Shown here in pieces: positions 1-12,140 of a stretch of 64,000 nucleotides of DNA (its first letter is position 1; every line of letters begins with the position of its first letter). The stretch is taken from the NCBI GenBank assembly GCA_963575745.1, contig CAUYUJ010015300.1:236520-300519 (forward strand), given 5' to 3'. This DNA is from Prorocentrum cordatum. Its lineage: Eukaryota; Sar; Dinophyceae; Prorocentrales; Prorocentraceae. Under the pieces are notes generated by a model that was not told the origin of the DNA, ran no database searches, and saw only the letters and a list, made by a program, of their open reading frames with translations. The position numbers were made by a program, and so were the translations under genes.

Positions 1-1191
1 TAGTTGCGCAGGTTCTCGACCATCGCCGTTCGTTCACCTGAGTGTGACACCTCGCGATCAACCTGGTGCTGCAGTTCTCCTATGATGCGTCGATCTTCGG
101 CGATCCTGGAATCGATGATCCCTAAGGCGCCGTCAAGATCGCGGCGTATGGCTGCAGTATCCGTGGCATTCGTCTGAACGCTCTGTAGTAGTCCAGAGTA
201 TTGGCTGGACACGAAGGTTTCAACCTGGTCTCTGAGCTCAGCTATGTCACTTGCGGCGGACGTCTCCGCCAGCTGGTCGTCTGAGATGGAGAGGTGGGGA
301 GCGTCAGCTTCCCTGTGTCCCCTGTCGCGGGGAGTGCGTGGCCTCTGAGAGGCAGTGCGCGGGCTCGACCTGCTTTCGCCGCATGGGCCTGGGGCTCCAC
401 GGCGGTTGCGCGCGGACGAGCTGCGACTCGGACCATGTGTGTGTGATGTCTCATCCGATGATACCTTGGGGTACCGCGTCTGTGGCTGTGCCGACACTGG
501 TCTACTGAGTTCCTCGAAGGTAGCTACGTGCTCCGCCACAGGGACGGTCGCAGGGCTGGGGGTCCCAGCACCTGAGGTCCATCGGCGGTTAGCGCGAAAA
601 CGCCCTGGAGTATCGAGACCGGTAAGGCTTTCGCCTGACGCGGTTGGGATTGCTCCCGACGGGGAAGGGGAGGGAGGATCGAAGGTCGGCGTGTGAAACT
701 CCTTCCTTCCTGTTCCTACTCCTTCTCCTGCCCCCCCGCGGGCGGCGCTGCGGCGAAGTTCAGCAGCTAGACGCGCCTCGGGTCCTCGGGAGCTGGGGGG
801 GGTATCGGGGACACCAACACAGTCCGCATTAATGCTCTCCAACTCGTCACCGAGCCGTCGCACCGTGGGAGAGCTTGGGCGCGAAGCCCCAATGGAACCC
901 TTACGGCGCATGCGCCGAAGCGGCTCCATTGGGCTCGCATGCAAGGTCACCGCGGGCGAGTCGGTGAAGGTGAGCGTTAAAGGGCTGATAACCTGTGTAT
1001 GGGGTTGAAGTACAAGAGTACAGAACCCCTGATCCGTTGGTAGAGAGATGGAGGGATAGTTGGATATCTTTCCCTCCCAAGCGATCAAGGTACGATCGCT
1101 CCAACTCAGTACCTGAGCCCAAACGGCCAGGTGCGGGAGAGGTAAGGATAAGGAGTATATATGAGGGTATTACACGGGTTCCATACACAGT
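1..1191 (-). mobile_element. 5' end of a second Ty1/copia-like element (partial gag and leader)
   Basis: This stretch is nearly identical to 42887-44077, where the same leader and gag start precede a full Gag-Pol. Similarity stops abruptly at 1191, which is the element's 5' edge on the minus strand (5' TGTGTATGG). The gag frame is open to the window edge. This copy has one extra base (CCC at 564-566, CC in the other copy). As a result the frame that starts at an ATG near 929, in MEPLRRMRR, reads continuously into Gag here, while in the other copy it is broken. The rest of the element lies left of the window. Whether this copy is intact cannot be judged. Confidence 0.85.
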
Positions 1192-3560
1192 GATGAGTAT
1201 ACTCGTTTTTCGTCGCTGGGGAACCCCGGCCAACGTAGCTGCTTCGTTGAAGTCCGCCAGATGTAAGCCCCTAAACGTTGTCCAGGCGAAGGGCCCGCCC
1301 ATATGCAGTTGTGGGTGCCGTCGTGATGGGCATCGCCTTCGGTGGGTATCCTTGTGCAGGGTGCGCGGGGGGCCGCCCGCAAGGGGCGCGGAGGTCAGCC
1401 GAAGCGGGTTACAGATGTAAGCCGTTGCGGCCATCGACGACGAAACAACGAATCAACGACGAAACAATGACACAGCGACGAAACAACGAGACAACGACGA
1501 AACAGCGACGACCACGACGACGACGACAACGACAGTGAAACGAGGTGGTGACAACGACACGACTACGATGACGGTGACGACGACGACAACGATATGACGA
1601 CGAAACAACAAGACGGCGATGGGACAACGAGGCAAAGTCGACGACAACCAGACGATGACGCGGCAACGGCACGACTACGGAAAAATCAGCAAAACGACGA
1701 AACAGCGAGACGAGGACGACGAGACAACGACGACGACGACCCTCCCTCCGCCTCTGCCCCCTTCCTCATCTTCCTCCCTCGTCAACCGTCGAAGCTCCGA
1801 CGCTGAGTTGACGATGGCGAAAAACACGAACACGGCGACGACGGCAACAGCGGCGGCGAAGGCGATGATGCCGACGGCGACGACAAAGACGACAGCGACG
1901 GCGACGACGAAGTCGACGACGCGTCTTCCCTACGCCTTTCTCCCTCGCGCTACCCTGCATCCTCCGCCTCCTGCTTCCTCGATCGCCCCTTCCCTTCTCC
2001 TTCCTCCCCCGCCATTTCCCTCGCCCCCTTCCTTTTTTTTTTCCGATCGTCCTACTCCGATCCATCACCCCTCTTCGTACTCCGTTCCTCCCGCTGCGAT
2101 CCTCCTACTTATGTCCAGCCATGCGTACCTGCGCGCACCACGACACAGGTCATTGGCCAGCCTTGCAAACGTGCTGCAGCGGATTTCTGCGTGGATTTCT
2201 GCCCGAAGCGGCGCGTGAAAAACGACGTGAATTTCGCGTTGATGTTTGTTTGCGATCTTCATTACTGGGGGGAAAAATGCATGAAATTCACATCGAAATC
2301 TGGAACGAAATTCTCCAGGACACCCAAGGCCGACCCCATCGTTTTCCGAACGAAATCCGCTCTGCGATGTTGGCGCGATGACACGCGCGGAAATGACGGG
2401 AAGGCCTGGCAGAACAACTCAAGCAAGGACGGAACCACATTGCTGATTGGGTAGCAGAGGTCAACCGCAATGGGGTGCATCTCGATGAAGCCCGTCACTA
2501 CTGATCTGGGCGTCAACCGGCCAAAGAAAGGGGCCGCCGCGCGGGCGCTGCCTCTGGGGCCACGAAGTGCGGCGCGCGGGCCCTGGAGCCCGGGCCCCGG
2601 TGAAGCTCCCTATAAGGCCGCGAAGCGCGCGAGGGGAAGGCGACGATGCTTGCGTTGCTGGCGACGATGATGTTGACGGTAACGACGACGGGTTGCGACG
2701 GGCGAAGCGCCCAGTTCGGCGCGCGGGTGTCAGGCAGCTTCTGGAGGCAGAGATGCAAGGGGGTCCCCGCGACGCGCGCCAGTCGCCCCGGGAGGGTTCC
2801 AGCGGCGCGCGCGTCGTCCGCGGCGCGAGACCAAACAGCTGGACAGTCGAGAGGGCGCGTGGCCCAGGCACAGGTCGGGGTTCGCGGATGATCTCGGCGA
2901 GGCCCAGCTCCCGGGCGAGCCTGGCCAAGACCGCCGCCGCCCTCCTGCGCCCCTCCGTGCGCGTCGCAAACTGCTCCAGCTGCTTCCGCAAGCCCTCTGG
3001 CGGCCCTGCCGGGGAAAAATCGATGCGCGGCGCCCGCGTGAGCGGGAGGTCCTCGTGGCGCGTGGCGCGCGAGAGCAGCGGCGCGCCGAAATATCAGCCA
3101 GCGATGGCTCCAAATAGATTAGGGGACAGGAAGGGGGCGAGAGGGCGATGGAGGGGGGGCGAGAGGAGGGCGGGGGAGGGGGCGGGAGGAGCATCACAAG
3201 CGAGCAATAACCAGCAAGCAAGGGCCAGCGATCAAGCGCAAGCAAGCAAGGGTAAGCAAGAGCAAGCAAGCGAGTGCAAGAACGCAAGAGCAAGCAGGCA
3301 AGTGCAAGTGCGTGATGATGATGTAGAGGAATCCATCGGAACCATCGGAACCCACAGAAAGCCATAGGATTCGCCATTGGGAAAAACCGAAAGGGGGGGG
3401 GGGCGACAAAGGCAGGGGGGGGCGCCGATTGGCAATGGGGGGGGGGGGCGTTGGAAATAAGGGGGGCGCCATTGGAAAGAGGATGCGCGCGTGGGTGGGT
3501 GGGTGGCGGTGGCGGCGGTGGCGGTGGTGGTGGTGGTGGGGGGGCGGGGGGGCTAGACGC
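1192..3560. other. Intergenic, low-complexity; no gene recognised
   Basis: Nothing here resembles a protein family I know. 1430-1930 is a degenerate ACGACGAAACAACG-type minisatellite, followed by CCT-rich DNA to about 2100. 2150-2450 is less repetitive but has no convincing frame. 2520-3110 is GC-rich. 3120-3560 contains G-rich runs and short AGCAAGCAAG-like repeats (3200-3310). Reading frames in this interval are arginine- or serine-rich artefacts of the repeats. Confidence 0.6.
1430..1930. repeat. Degenerate GAC/GAAACAACG minisatellite
   Basis: Repeated ACGACGAAACAACGA-like units grade into plain (GAC)n and (GACGAC)n tracts. The frames across it encode runs of Arg, Thr or Val depending on phase, which marks them as spurious. 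Confidence 0.8.
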
Positions 3561-4509
3561 AGATTAATCATGATGAAATATGACTCCTATAAGGCAAGCT
3601 TATTTGGAGACTTTCCCGCATTGTGGCGCCATTGCCTCGCGGAGCGCCGCGACTGGGCAGAAGCGTGCAAGCGCGTGCTCTGGGGGGCTGGCGCGCTCGA
3701 CGACTAGCCTTAACTCCGCAGCGAAAAAAAAACGCACTCTTCAGAACTTCGCGCAGGCCGGGGCCTTTTCTAAGCTTGGCGGCAACCAATTCCACAGAGG
3801 CGAAGAGTGCATGCGGCAGCTTGTGGCGCGTGCTGCGCGCGCTCGCATCGAATGGATCGAGGGGGCAGCGCCTTGCCGTCTCTTTCGCGAATGCCCGCTG
3901 CGAGTCTTGGCGCGCGCGGGCCGCGCGGATTCCCGCGCGGGCGGAGGCGGGGATTTCTCCGGCGCTTCCAGCGAGAATGCTGCTGATCATCTCGACAACG
4001 TCTCCGACGACCGCCGCGGGGCCCAGCGCCTTCAGAAAGATTCCGCGGGATATTATGTTCTCGGCGCTGAGGACGTCGACCGCTCTCTGAGCGCCCGCGC
4101 CTGCGCGCGAGCGTGGCCGCGCATTCCGCGCGAGGAACGGCGCGCGTCCTCAGCGCGCCACCCGGCGCGACCAGACCATCTCTGGATTTGGACGCGCGGC
4201 GAATTCCCATGCGCGCGCTTGGACCAGAAAGTTCAAGCGGCTCTGCTGCAGAGCGCGCTGCCGAGGCAGGCGCGCCGCGAGAGCCCGCGCCAGGCTGCGA
4301 ACTGCCGCAGCGCGCCGGCATGAGCGCGTTTCATTATGTTCGGCGATGACGGGCGTCACTGGGGGGGAGGGCGGTGGGGGGGGGGGCATGGCGCAACGCC
4401 CCCCCCTCCGCGCGGTTCCGGCGCCGCGGCCGCGCCCGCGCGCCCGACGCGACGAGCGACGAGCGACGAGCGACGAGGACGAGGGCGACGACGACGACGC
4501 GAGCAGCAT

Positions 4510-4830
4510 GCAGGTGGCGATTTGGCCCAGTGCGCCTGTGCACACCACAGCGCTCGCGTGCGCCACGACGCGCGCGTGCACCGCAGCGCCTGCGTGCGCC
4601 GCAACAGGTGCGTGCAAGGCACCGCCTGTGCACACCGCAGTGCTTGGGAACACTACAGCGCCAACGTACATGCACCGCAGCGGCCGCGTGCAACGCAGCG
4701 CCGGTGTACACCGCAGCGCTTGCGTGCACCGCAGCGCCTGTGCACGCCAAAACGCTTGTCTACACCGCAGCATCCGCGTGCAGCGCAGCGCCGGTGTGCG
4801 CCTCTGCGTCTGCGTGCGTAGTACAGGTAG
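4510..4830. repeat. 18-bp minisatellite, forward orientation
   Basis: Degenerate 18-bp units such as CACCGCAGCGCTTGCGTG repeat head to tail. The unit length is a multiple of three, so frames through it give six-residue protein repeats (Cys/His/Arg or Ala-rich) that are artefacts of the array. Confidence 0.8.
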
Positions 4831-5239
4831 AAGGGGCATGTGCGTGAAGATCTGCTGCGGACAACTAAACGCCGCGCCAGGAAAGTTCTGATAATCGAAT
4901 GCGACGTTCTTCCCTCCTCCCGCCTCATCTACGTCGTCGCCCTCCTCCTCCTTACCCCCTGTCGTGCGGCTTGGCGCTGCAGCGCGCGCGCGCATCTCAA
5001 CTGCGCCGCAGAATGGTCGATTGAATCGGGCCACTTGGTTCTCGGGCGGCCAATTTAGCTGGGGCCTCCTGGGCGCAAATGGGTGTTGGGGCGATGCAGG
5101 CGCACTCGGGGGGGCTCGTGGGCTCTGGCGGCGCCCCTTTGTCCATGAAGATTTTTGTTCCATTGCTTTCTCTGGGGCCCACAAGCGCTCCATTTTGCCA
5201 TTGGGATTCCTTCGAACATTCCACGCGCAACAGTGGTAC

Positions 5240-5530
5240 TGCGCTGCGCGCGGCTGGCGCGGTGCACGCGGGCGCCGCGGCGTACGCAGTCGCTGTAATG
5301 CACGCAAGCATTGCGGCGTGCACTGGCGCTGCGTTGCACGCGGCTGATGTGGTGTGCGCAGGCGCTGCGGTGTGCGAAGGAGCTATTGCGTCCGCGGGCA
5401 CGGTGGCGCAAACTGACGCTGCGTTGCAAGCGGCTGCTGTGGTGTACGTAGGCGGCGCGGCGTGCGCAGGCGCTGTGGTGCACGCGGGCGCTGTGATGTG
5501 CGCGGGCGTTGTGGTGCAGATCGCCACCTA
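5240..5530. repeat. 18-bp minisatellite, reverse orientation
   Basis: Units such as GTGTGCGCAGGCGCTGCG are the reverse complement of the monomer at 4510-4830. Flanking sequence is also shared in inverted form (AGGTGGCGAT near 4510, ATCGCCACCT near 5520). The two arrays therefore form the arms of an imperfect inverted repeat around a spacer of about 400 bp. Confidence 0.75.
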
Positions 5531-5705
5531 CGTGTCATTGCTACCCGTCCTCCGTCATGTCGAAGCATTCCCAGACGCCGCCGGCGCGATGCGCGGCGTC
5601 ATCGACCCCCCCACAGATGATTGCCGTCATCGGCCCGGACTAAAAAACAAGCCCCAGCCGCGCCCGCGCGCGCGACGACGACGAGCGACGAGCGACGAGC
5701 CACGA

Positions 5706-5740
<35 letters not shown>

Positions 5741-5909
5741 TGCGGACCAGACACCTATGCGGACTCCTACGCGGACACCTACGCGGATCCCAACGCGCAC
5801 GGCGGCAGTGCCCGGAGCGCGCTGGAGAGGGGGGGCGCGGCGTCATAGGGGCGGGGCGCGCGGGGGCCATGGCCCGCGCGGCGCCCGTCATGCCCCGAGC
5901 AATTGAGAA

Positions 5910-6730
5910 ATGGGCTCCATCGGGGACCAGGGCGCGACCGCGTGGCTGCGCGCCGCCTGCGCGGGCGCCCTCTGCAATCAAAAACCATCCATGCCGCCGT
6001 TCGCCTTGGCGGCTGGAACCGGGGGGGCCGCTTGCATCTGCTGTCCACCGACGTGTCCGTCACGACGCAGACACTTCTGGGCCTCGCCATATTTGTCTGC
6101 CGCGCGATCGTCCTGCGGCGCACGGGCGCTCCAGAAGAGCTGGAGACAGGGTTCGCGAGCAACGCAACCCTGCTCGCGCAGCCAGCGCCGGAAAAATTCA
6201 CCCAAACTTTCTCGCCGGCGGAAGCGAGCGTCGGCGAGAGAATTTCCGCTTGCTCCAACAGTCAAATCTTTACCCGCGCTCAAGTTGGTGCGCAGAGGGC
6301 CCTCGCCGTCGACCCAGACCTCCACGTTCGCCGCGCGCGGCTGCGCCGGGAGGTTTGCCCCGCATTTGCAGACGCAGCCCTGGATGAGAGCCGCGTTCAT
6401 CGACAGTGGGCACGGGGCCTTGCTCCGCCCAGCATCGTCGACGGCGCCCAGGCTATGGGCGCGCCGCGCGAGTTCGCGCCGACTCTGGGTGGACCAGCGC
6501 CCATGCGCGCGGCTTCCTGTCTCCTTCCTGCATGCGATGCTGCGGACTCGCGCGCGGTGCAAGACGGCGAGGCAAGCGCAGCCGCGGAGCTAGGAGTCGA
6601 CGGCGACGACAATGCCGCATCTACAGAGCACGGCCCTCGCGACTTCGCTGGCAGAGCGGCCGGAAAATCCGGCGACGCCTCTGGCAGAGGCGCCCGCAGA
6701 GTTTGCAGTCGGCGCTCAAGGGTGCGACTC
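5910..6730 (+). pseudogene. Helicase fossil, N-terminal Cys-rich and acidic part
   Basis: A CGGALC-like cysteine motif leads into KPSMPPFALA at about 5975. The frame then shifts and continues through a hydrophobic segment (LLGLAIFVCRAIVL, about 6075-6120). Acidic and alanine-rich sequence follows to about 6720, as expected for the linker before the Rep-like domain in this protein type. The frames are inconsistent, so only the order of blocks is informative. Confidence 0.6.
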
Positions 6731-6929
6731 CCGTGACTCAGTGGGCAGGGTGATAGCTGTGGGAGAAAAAAACAAGTAGATGGTCCACGAGGTTGGCGCG
6801 CTGGGTCGCGGCCTCCGCTGGCGAGGGCGGCGGGCCCGGTGCCGGAGGCGCCCGCCGCCGCCGACTTGGCTGCCGCGAAAGCCCCCCCGCGCGGCTGCTC
6901 TCGTGGACCCGCGCGCCGCGGCGCAGAGC

Positions 6930-7675
6930 ATGGGTTCTAACTGGCGACGGCAACTCGAAGATGCTTTGGCTTCCGCTATCGCGAACGCGCCGCAGACTCT
7001 CCATGTCAAGTCCGATAAGCTGGTGGACGGATTCGAGCCGCAAGCCTGGCCTGCCGCGTTCGCGCACATCTCCTGCGGCGACTGCGCTCGACGCGGCAGA
7101 CATTCAAATCCTTGATCGAGCGCGAGGAGCTCGAGTGCACTCTCTCATCCGATGCGGCGGATCCGCTCATTCTCAAGGGCTGCTTCGGAGCACCGCCGCA
7201 CTCCCGCTGGAGCGCGCCAAAGCTGCTAACAGCATTCACACTCTGCGAAAGCAGCAAATACTTACCACTACTCAGCTCACGTGAAAAAGGCAAGGACATC
7301 AAGCGACGCCATGAAAACCATCTGCGCCACGAAGGTCCACGCGTCGAGACTCTCGCCTCCATGCTCGCACGCCGCGGCTATCAGAGCTTGGCGCTGATCA
7401 CCCACGCGGCCGCTCAGCAGAAGTTGTAGCCGCGTCTGAAGGCGCTGCAGCACGTCATCTTCCAGATGGCCAGCATTCCTCTGGCGCGAGGGTACAGGGT
7501 AAGCCTGCGCCAGCTGGGGCACGGCCTGAACGTGTGCGATGGCCCCTTGGATGTCTTCTTGACCGCTAACTTCGCAGACGCGTACTCTCCGATCACTGCT
7601 ACGCCTATGGCGGGGCAGATTATTCGCGCTTCGCGTACTGCAACTACAATCCTGACGCACCTATGTGGCCGGAGC
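6930..7675 (+). pseudogene. Helicase fossil, Helitron-like N-terminal (Rep) domain, first part
   Basis: The blocks FEPQAWPAAF, REELECTLSSDAADPLI, KALQHVIFQ and GPLDVFLTANFAD occur in order, matching the region just upstream of the HUH motif in Helitron-like proteins. From 7112 to 7675 a single frame holds, interrupted only by a TAG at about 7427-7429, where CAG (Gln) would fit the surrounding sequence. One frameshift separates it from the block at 6930-7090. Confidence 0.75.
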
Positions 7676-7689
7676 TAACGTACTCACAC

Positions 7690-8290
7690 ACCGTGCACAT
7701 TATGTAACGCAACGTATTGCAACGCAACCTGTTTGCAATGCAGTCGACGGCCATCGACCGCACTGCAATCGGTTGCATTGTACTTGGTGCCTACCTTAAA
7801 CCGTTTCCTTATACTATTTCTCTTGCTTGCTATGTGATGCAATATGTGCGGTGCGATGTGCTGCGATCTATGTTATGACATCTCTACGGTGCGCTCTGTG
7901 CGATGCGAGTACGTTCGGGTTGTCATGGCTACGTTAGGGCCGCCTTGAGTATGTTAGGTTTGCCTTGAGTGTGTCAGGAGCGTCTGGCATATTTTTGGGT
8001 TGTCTTGAATGCGTTTGAGCTGTCTTGGGTACGGTAGAGTGGCTTTGAGTGCGTTCGAATTGTCTTGAATACTCGAGAGGTGTCTTGAATGCGTTAGAGC
8101 TGTCTTGAATGCGTTATAACTTTCGTGGGTGCGCTAGAACTGCGATGAGTGCGTTAGGGTTCTCTTGAATACGTCAGCGTTGTCGTGAGTACGTTGGGTG
8201 CAAGGTGTGGCGCCCACTGCGCATGGTGCAATCTATGTGGCCCAGCGCACGTGGCGCCCTCTGTGGGCCGCCAGCGAGCCCCGAGCCTCA
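7690..8290. repeat. Insertion in the helicase fossil: 56-bp palindrome plus 20-bp satellite
   Basis: 7723-7778 is an imperfect loop-less palindrome (two 28-bp arms, about 22 matches). From about 7905 to 8205, roughly 14 degenerate 20-bp units related to CTTGAATGCGTTAGAGCTGT follow head to tail. The helicase fossil resumes at about 8290, so the block was inserted into it or expanded within it. The same 20-bp family recurs at 13325-13440. Confidence 0.8.
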
Positions 8291-9010
8291 GCGAGGGGCC
8301 AGCGGATTGCCCTTGCACGCCCACCCTCCGCGACATGCACCGAGCGCTCGCAAGGCATTCGGCGATTCAGGCGCGCCTTTCCATTTCGATCGACGACCTA
8401 GTCCACGCTGGGCTGATTGGCACTTGTGCTTTCGTTGGTTTGCAATCCTATGACGACGGGGCGGACGACTACTCCGCCGTCTGTCAGATCGGCATTGCCC
8501 AGCTCGTCCGCTCGGGCCTGAAGCCATTGGAAGCGCGGGGCCGCGACTTCGCGCGCGGGCACGGCGAGTGCGCAGGCGTGCCCCGCTGGCGCGCCGCTCG
8601 CCTCGAGAGTTTTTTTCGCGCAGCCCGCCGCTGCTACAAAGCGCGGCAGCGACGAGCTCGCGACGTTTTGCGACCGAGCACGCCGTGAGCTTATGCGCGC
8701 GGCATCCATGCTCATGCGCGCGCTCCATTGGCGCGCCCATCTTCTGGACTCAAGCGGCGAAGTGGCGGGCGCGCGACTGCTGTCAGGGGCGCCTGCTTTG
8801 GCGGAGGACTTGGCCGCCGACGCCGCGGCGCGGGCCGCGAGCTTCGCTCGCGACCAGCGCGCTTATTTCGCGCGGAGCCAAAAGCGCAAGCGAACTGCAA
8901 CTTGCGCGAACCATCTGAAAGGACAGCAACCGCCCGCTCGACCCAGCCAGAAACAGACCGGCGCTGGAGTGCCTCAGCGTCGCTTTCGGTTTTACCGGTG
9001 CGTCTCATAG
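8290..9010 (+). pseudogene. Helicase fossil, Rep domain with HUH-like region
   Basis: In one frame the sequence runs RDMHRALARHSAIQARL, then DDLVHAGLIG, then LKPLEARGRDFARGHGE. The last block sits where Helitron Rep proteins carry the HUH (His-x-His) motif; I would expect GHGH-like histidines, and one His here is Arg (GRDFARGHG). A second frame continues with FARDQRAYFARSQ, the expected downstream block. Stops and frame changes occur near 8690 and 9008. Confidence 0.75.
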
Positions 9011-11100
9011 ACCATGGAACGCGCGGCGAAGTACGTCGTGAGACGCGGCGGAGAGCGCGCCCCCAGCATGTTCATCCCCGCTGGAAGCGATCAGAACAAA
9101 CTCGGCAAGGCCATTCCCGTGCGCACCGCACGATGCATTTTACATCGTCGTCGTCTGACGTCTCGCAGGCGTCGCGGCAACCCAGCGCCGACTACCAGTG
9201 CCAGAAAAGAAGCATTCCGGACGCGGAGGCCCAGGCCTCTGCCGCAGAGGATAGCGGCGCTGCCACTGACAGAGCAAGCCGGCATCGCTTCTCCGGCGCA
9301 CGGCTGCGCGCGCTCGCGGCGCCCTCGCTCGAGCCGTGGCCGCGGCGCTGGCGGCCGCTGCGCGAGCAGCGAACGCGGCGGACTTCTCCGCGGCGAAGTG
9401 CCATTCCAAGCCGCAGGAAAAGCTCGGCCCCATCATTCGCAGGCGCGCGCCGCGTCGAGCAGGGGGGGGCGCGTCTCACCGGCGCGTCCGGCGCCGAGAC
9501 AGACGCCCAAGGCGCAGCCGCAGTTGGAAGTGCGCGCGCGAGGCGCCGCGCTGCTGGGGGCGGCGAAGCGTAGAATTCGCCGCTTCGCGCTCAGCGCAAA
9601 CCGCGCAGCGTGGTTCTCGCCGCGCGAACTTGCCATTTGCAACGACTGGGGCTTCCGCGGTCAAAACAGAACGCGCCATCCAGACTTTCTCCGGCAGAAG
9701 CCCTGCGATGATGCGCGGGCGCAAACGGCCGCTGAACCGCTGCGCCGCCGCAGACGGGCCGCTCATTCCCGAGGGGCGGGCCGCGGGGCGCCGCGACGCC
9801 CGGGCGCTCCGCGTCGCGATTGCGCTGCGCCCTGCCGCGGAACTGCGAGGCGAGGGCGCGCGCTCTGCCGCGGGCGAAAGCTCCGTGCCCGACGCGTCAG
9901 GGGAGGAGGGCGAAGACGACGACGTCGACGCTGACGGCCCGCCGACAGACGCCGGCGCCGACGAAGGCAGAGGATATCCGCGCTTACTCCTCGCGGGAAG
10001 CGGCGGGCAGGATCAGTGCAATCATAAACAAGTGTTGGCGAGAACCTGCGGCCGTCGCGATGACTGGCTGCGCGGAAGCGATTCCCCCCGCGACGCGGAC
10101 CACAACTGCTGCGCGCGCTTCGTCGGCAACGTGCCTCTCCCAAGAGCAGGCAATGAAGCAAGTGGGCGTCTGGCGCTGCTTCGATGGCCGCTGCCCGCCC
10201 TCGGCGACGCGCGCGCGGGCGCGTTGCCCGTTCCCGAAGACGCCGCAGAATGCGCGGCGCGAAGACAATGCGACGCGCAAGACATAGCACCACTCGTGCG
10301 TTCTCTGCCCAGGGGCCGACGAGTGCGCTAACCCGCCCGTCTATCGCCCGATCCTGCGCCCTTTCATAAACGACGCGGGCCGTTGCTTGGCGCTGCTGGA
10401 GCACCGCCGCCGTCGAAAATAATGGCGATGTGCTTCCGCCAGGCATGGCGCGCCCAGCGCAGCGATATAGAAACGCCCGCCGATCGCGAAGCCCGGGCGC
10501 GCGACGCTGCCGGGCGCATCGGCGCCCCCCCACGACGCAACTGCATTCGAACGCGCGCCGATCCCGCAGTCCGAAGCGCCCGCTGCTGCAGGGCGCGGGT
10601 TCGAGACCAGGCTGCGCCAGCTCTTGCTTTCGCAAATTGCAAAGCTAGGTCCGCAGCGCCGAACTGCTTGCTTCGAGCACGTGGCCACTCTGCTCGTGTA
10701 GTTCGTCGGCATTCCGCTTCCCGGGTGACCGGGGCGGCCCCGCCTTTCCGAATGGCAGGCGTGCTCGACGCGCCGGCCCCCCCCCCGCTTGGACCAGGCC
10801 GGCGGCGCGCGGAACGCAGCGCAAGCTCAGGATCGCGCCCGCGCGGCAGACCTTGTCAGGGGCGGCGCCAACGACGAGGGGGCGCCCCCGCCGGCCGCGC
10901 GCGCGGCGGTCGATGACATCGGCGGCGCGCCCGCAGATTTGGACGAGGACGCGCCCCCGGATTTGGCGCCGGAAGACGAGCGAGAGATGCGTCTGCTCGC
11001 AGCGGCCGTCGCGCGGGCGCTCGCTCGCGCAGAGGGGCGCGCGACTGCGGGCCGCGCTGGTCGCCAACGCGACGCCCGCAGAGACGTCTGGGCATAGGCG
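9010..11100 (+). pseudogene. Helicase fossil, central region
   Basis: Recognisable blocks in shifting frames are SSSSDVSQ and DYQCQKRSIP (about 9140-9220), ANAADFSAAKCHSKPQEKL (about 9370-9425), FALSANRAAWFS (about 9590), an acidic tract (EEGEDDDVDADG, about 9903-9945), and HSCVLCPGADECANP at 10291. A second acidic segment (10880-10990) precedes the helicase motor. The intervals between blocks match the order expected for the intact protein, but small indels scramble the frame every few hundred bases. Confidence 0.7.
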
Positions 11101-12140
11101 CAGACGCTCGGTTGTGCTCGAAGACTTGTCTAACATCCACCCAATGCGGCATCGACGCAACCGCCACTTGGGATCGGAAGTCGCCGCGCAGCTGGCTCGC
11201 CAGGCCGAGACTGCACGCCGCGCGCGCGCGAGTTCCAGGAAGGCCAGGACCCGCCCGCAGATGGCGCTACTTATGACGACCGCGCCGCCGCCCCCCCCGC
11301 CGTCGCTGTCCTCGCAGAAGGGGCCGCGAGCGTGCTGCAGAGCATCGCGCCTGACATTCGCGACCGCGGCCCTTTCGCCCATGCCGCGAGCTCGGCGGAC
11401 GTCGCCGCGATCGATGCAGATCAGCTCTGGGCCGTCGCTTCCCTGGCCGCAGACGCGCAGGAAGCGCGGGCGTCGTAGGGCCACGCGAGTCGCGCGGGGT
11501 CACAAAGTTGGTTATCGCCGTTCTCTTCGTGGAGTTCTGGGGCGACAGCGCCCTCGTTGAAGCTGCGCCTTCCAACGTGGGAAAACGCCGCGCGCCGTGG
11601 CGAACGTGGGAAGCGGCGCTCTCGATGCCAATTCCCTAAGCTGCCCCGAGAAATCGCAGATGGCCTTGCGCTGTCTGCGGGCGCCTTGCGGCGCTGTGAT
11701 CATCGACGAAACGTCGCAAGGCGCAGCGCCTCCGCGCCGTGCCCTGGTCCTGCGCTGCGCGCGCTGTCGCGCAGCGCCGCGCGGACTCGCCGTGGCCGAA
11801 GGCGCCGAACCAACTGGCGCCTTTGGCGCCGTGCCGAAAGTAGCGGGGCGCGGCGACGAACTCCAGCCGCCCCCCGATCCCTTGCGCCGCAGGTCTCTTC
11901 GGACTTCGCGGAACTCGACGGCGCCCCCGCTGCCCATGAGGCGCGCGTGGGCATCTTCTGGCAGAAAAGCTACGTATATCGGCTGACTACTATGAAGAGA
12001 TTCACCGACCCGACTCTCGTCGCCCTGCCCGCGAATATGCGGATTCAAGGCGGCTGCAATCTCACGAACGCTTGGCAAACAACTGACATTGCAGACCTGC
12101 CTGCTACAGAACAGCAGAGAGCCAATCTGTTTTCGCGTGG
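11100..12140 (+). pseudogene. Helicase fossil, PIF1-type ATPase motor with lost Walker A
   Basis: The position of the P-loop (about 11470-11510) reads VGPRESRGVTK. The GGGGxGKT expected in PIF1-like helicases is gone, while the downstream EAAPSN block (about 11560) is preserved. Walker B survives as CGAVIIDETSQ (11687-11720, with the Asp-Glu pair). The later block RLTTMKRFTDPTLVALPANM (about 11978-12040) and the following GGCNL are well kept. Without the P-loop lysine context this copy could not hydrolyse ATP even if translated. Confidence 0.75.

Larger units (their letters stand above)
3560..5905. other. GC-rich region upstream of the helicase fossil; no gene recognised
   Basis: The base composition and GCGC-rich codon style resemble the helicase fossil that follows, so part of this may be its eroded 5' end. 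I cannot align any stretch to it with confidence. A plus-strand frame at 3580-4323 (247 codons) is the longest but has no recognisable motif. Two 18-bp minisatellite arrays in opposite orientation lie at 4510-4830 and 5240-5530, and a (GAC)n tract lies at 5680-5745. Confidence 0.5.

Noticed and set aside
4334-4891. Several 90-180-codon Cys/His- or Ala-rich frames
   Set aside because: They are translations of the 18-bp minisatellite in different phases; frames are open on both strands because of the repeat.
10560-10620. GGTTCGAGACC resembling a tRNA T-arm
   Set aside because: The stem bases do not pair, there is no D-arm or anticodon arm at the right distance, and it lies inside the helicase fossil.
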